Shown: piece by piece, positions 13,710-14,268 of the stretch
Layout: each line of letters begins with the position of its first letter
How positions within the stretch are numbered: position 1 is the first letter of the stretch
From: Prevotella sp.
Lineage (GTDB): Bacteria > Bacteroidota > Bacteroidia > Bacteroidales > Bacteroidaceae
DNA length: 14,268 nt
NCBI GenBank assembly: GCA_021204735.1
Contig: JAJPYV010000324.1
Span: 1-14,268 of the forward strand
Reading direction: 5' to 3'
The notes under the pieces: generated by a model
Databases searched by the model: none
Seen by the model: only the letters and a program-made list of their open reading frames with translations
What the model was told of the DNA's origin: nothing
Program-made: the position numbers and the translations under genes

Positions 13710-14040
13710 GATCACCATCCTTTCTGTCAAAAAGAGACAACTCCACATAACGTGGCTTAATCCACTTGGAAGGGTTGGATGAGTAGTGCTTGGCTTTGTG
13801 GCCGGTGCGCCTGTCGGGGCGGACTTCCACAGCCTGCAACAGTCCATTTCTTTCAAGTAAAGCAACATAAAAGGTGATGGAGTTGCGCAATATATCCAGA
13901 TCAAGAGCACAGGAGAGGGTTGTTTCCGTATTCGTAAAGAAATACGTTAAGACCTTGGTCAGTTCCTGCCTTCTACGTTTATTCTTTTCGAGAAGAGTAA
14001 ACGAAACCTTGCGGTATGGATTATCCATTGACTTTTTCAT
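13702..14040 (-). CDS. Small putative winged-helix protein of the mobile element
   Basis: A 112-residue basic protein whose function I do not recognise. The middle (RRQELTKVLTYFFTNTETTLSCALDLDILRNSITFYVALLERNGLLQAVEVRPDRRTGHKAKHYS, given here as residues about 23-87 in outline) has the helix-helix-wing pattern of a winged helix: a likely recognition helix around NSITFYVALLERNGLL and a wing with RPDRRTGHKAKHY. It sits between the excisionase-like gene (ATGA overlap at its start) and the ATPase (8-nt overlap at its end), so the three are translated as a unit. It may be a DNA-binding accessory factor for excision or replication. It starts after a perfect Shine-Dalgarno sequence. Confidence 0.75.
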   Translation of the reverse strand: MKKSMDNPYRKVSFTLLEKNKRRRQELTKVLTYFFTNTETTLSCALDLDILRNSITFYVALLERNGLLQAVEVRPDRRTGHKAKHYSSNPSKWIKPRYVELSLFDRKDGDHD

Positions 14041-14268
14041 AATTTTCCTCCTTTCTTTACACTATTAATTTCACTTAGGCAATATCGGACATGGTTGCCG
14101 ACTTTTATGCCTTTTACTAATCCCGACTTTGTCCACCGCCATAGCGTGGTCAACGAGACATTCAAAACTCGTGCTGCCTCATTAGCGGAGATAAAATTCT
14201 CATCCTCATCAAACTCCTGCTTGAGAGCAGCAACCTCGGCATCATGCTCCTTTGGGATGTCCCTAAGG
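14037..14268 (-). CDS. Excisionase/MerR-like HTH_17 DNA-binding protein, C-terminal part (runs off window edge)
   Basis: Seventy-six codons are visible before TGA at 14039-14037; the start lies beyond the right edge. The central part, ENFISANEAARVLNVSLTT followed by LWRWTKSGLVKGIKVGNHVR and YCLSEI, is the HTH_17 domain of excisionases and MerR-type winged helices: a helix-turn-helix with the typical LWRW and a wing ending in VRY. An acidic, Glu/Lys-rich helix precedes it. In Bacteroidetes integrative elements such genes help the integrase in excision or control early genes. The stop overlaps the next start as ATGA. No integrase is in view; it would be expected to the right. Confidence 0.82.
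   Translation of the reverse strand, partial: LRDIPKEHDAEVAALKQEFDEDENFISANEAARVLNVSLTTLWRWTKSGLVKGIKVGNHVRYCLSEINSVKKGGKL
14047..14054 (-). promoter_or_regulatory. Perfect Shine-Dalgarno AAAGGAGG before the winged-helix gene
   Basis: AAAGGAGG ends 6 nt before the ATG at 14040, which is ideal spacing. It stands out because the chromosomal genes to the left have A-rich leaders without Shine-Dalgarno sequences, as is usual in Bacteroidetes. Confidence 0.8.

Larger units (their letters stand above)
9387..14268. mobile_element. Part of an integrated mobile element (borders not determined)
   Basis: The genes from 14268 down to 11656 (excisionase-like HTH, winged helix, RepA-type ATPase, DUF6371-like) form a set found on Bacteroidetes integrative or mobilizable elements. 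By eye the stretch from 12705 to 14268 is richer in G and C than the flanks, and it uses Shine-Dalgarno sequences. The AlbA_2 gene may be its cargo. The right end lies outside the window. The left end must lie between the operon terminator (9025) and the DUF6371-like gene; the repeats at 9387-9807 are one candidate. No att repeat or integrase is visible. Confidence 0.55.

Noticed and set aside
13702..13735. ELSLF near the C-terminus of the small winged-helix protein as a second clamp-binding motif
   Set aside because: The first position is Glu rather than the required Gln, so the match is too weak to claim.
13710..13910. Upstream extension of the ATPase frame to an ATG at 13910
   Set aside because: It lies wholly inside the winged-helix gene in another frame, has an unlikely composition, and the ATG at 13709 has a better ribosome site and overlap.

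Overview
The window looks like chromosomal DNA from a Bacteroidales bacterium, probably Prevotella- or Bacteroides-like. Reasons: promoters of the TTTG-N17-19-TAnnTTTG type, A-rich leaders with little Shine-Dalgarno sequence, an ExbB/ExbD/ExbD/TonB operon with a PstS-like lipoprotein and a TPR protein as found across Bacteroidetes, and a secreted GH51 arabinofuranosidase. No species can be named from the sequence alone.

Layout. (1) 1-1502, minus: 5' part of a secreted GH51 alpha-L-arabinofuranosidase that runs off the left edge. (2) 1503-2092: AT-rich divergent intergenic region with two heptad-type simple repeats and a promoter for each flanking gene. (3) 2102-3295, plus: class I aspartate aminotransferase. 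(4) 3380-9025, plus: a six-gene operon exbB-exbD-exbD-tonB-pstS-like-TPR with a promoter in front and a clear intrinsic terminator behind. It powers TonB-dependent outer-membrane import; the roles of its last two members are not established. (5) 9026-9781: AT-rich non-coding DNA with an exact 198-bp tandem duplication and a probable older, diverged copy. The repeat unit contains the last codons of the neighbouring gene as a 9-bp-stem hairpin. (6) 9782-14268, minus: what looks like part of an integrated mobile element. In transcription order it holds an excisionase-like HTH protein (partial), a small putative winged-helix protein, a RepA/RecA-type ATPase with a C-terminal HTH, a highly structured 180-bp non-coding stretch, a DUF6371-like Toprim-related protein that seems to have lost key residues, and a Schlafen-AlbA_2/GHKL ATP-binding protein with a C-terminal sequence resembling a sliding-clamp-binding motif.

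The first three genes of the element are translationally chained (stop/start overlaps of 4 and 8 nt). The ATPase and DUF6371-like gene flank a region with six copies of TGAAACA in both orientations, two mutually exclusive hairpins and a GNRA-loop hairpin. This could be a replication origin or a control region, and it is the most promising place to look for something undescribed. No integrase, relaxase or element end is visible, so the element's borders are unknown. The AlbA_2 protein may be accessory cargo, possibly defensive, but nothing in the sequence proves that.
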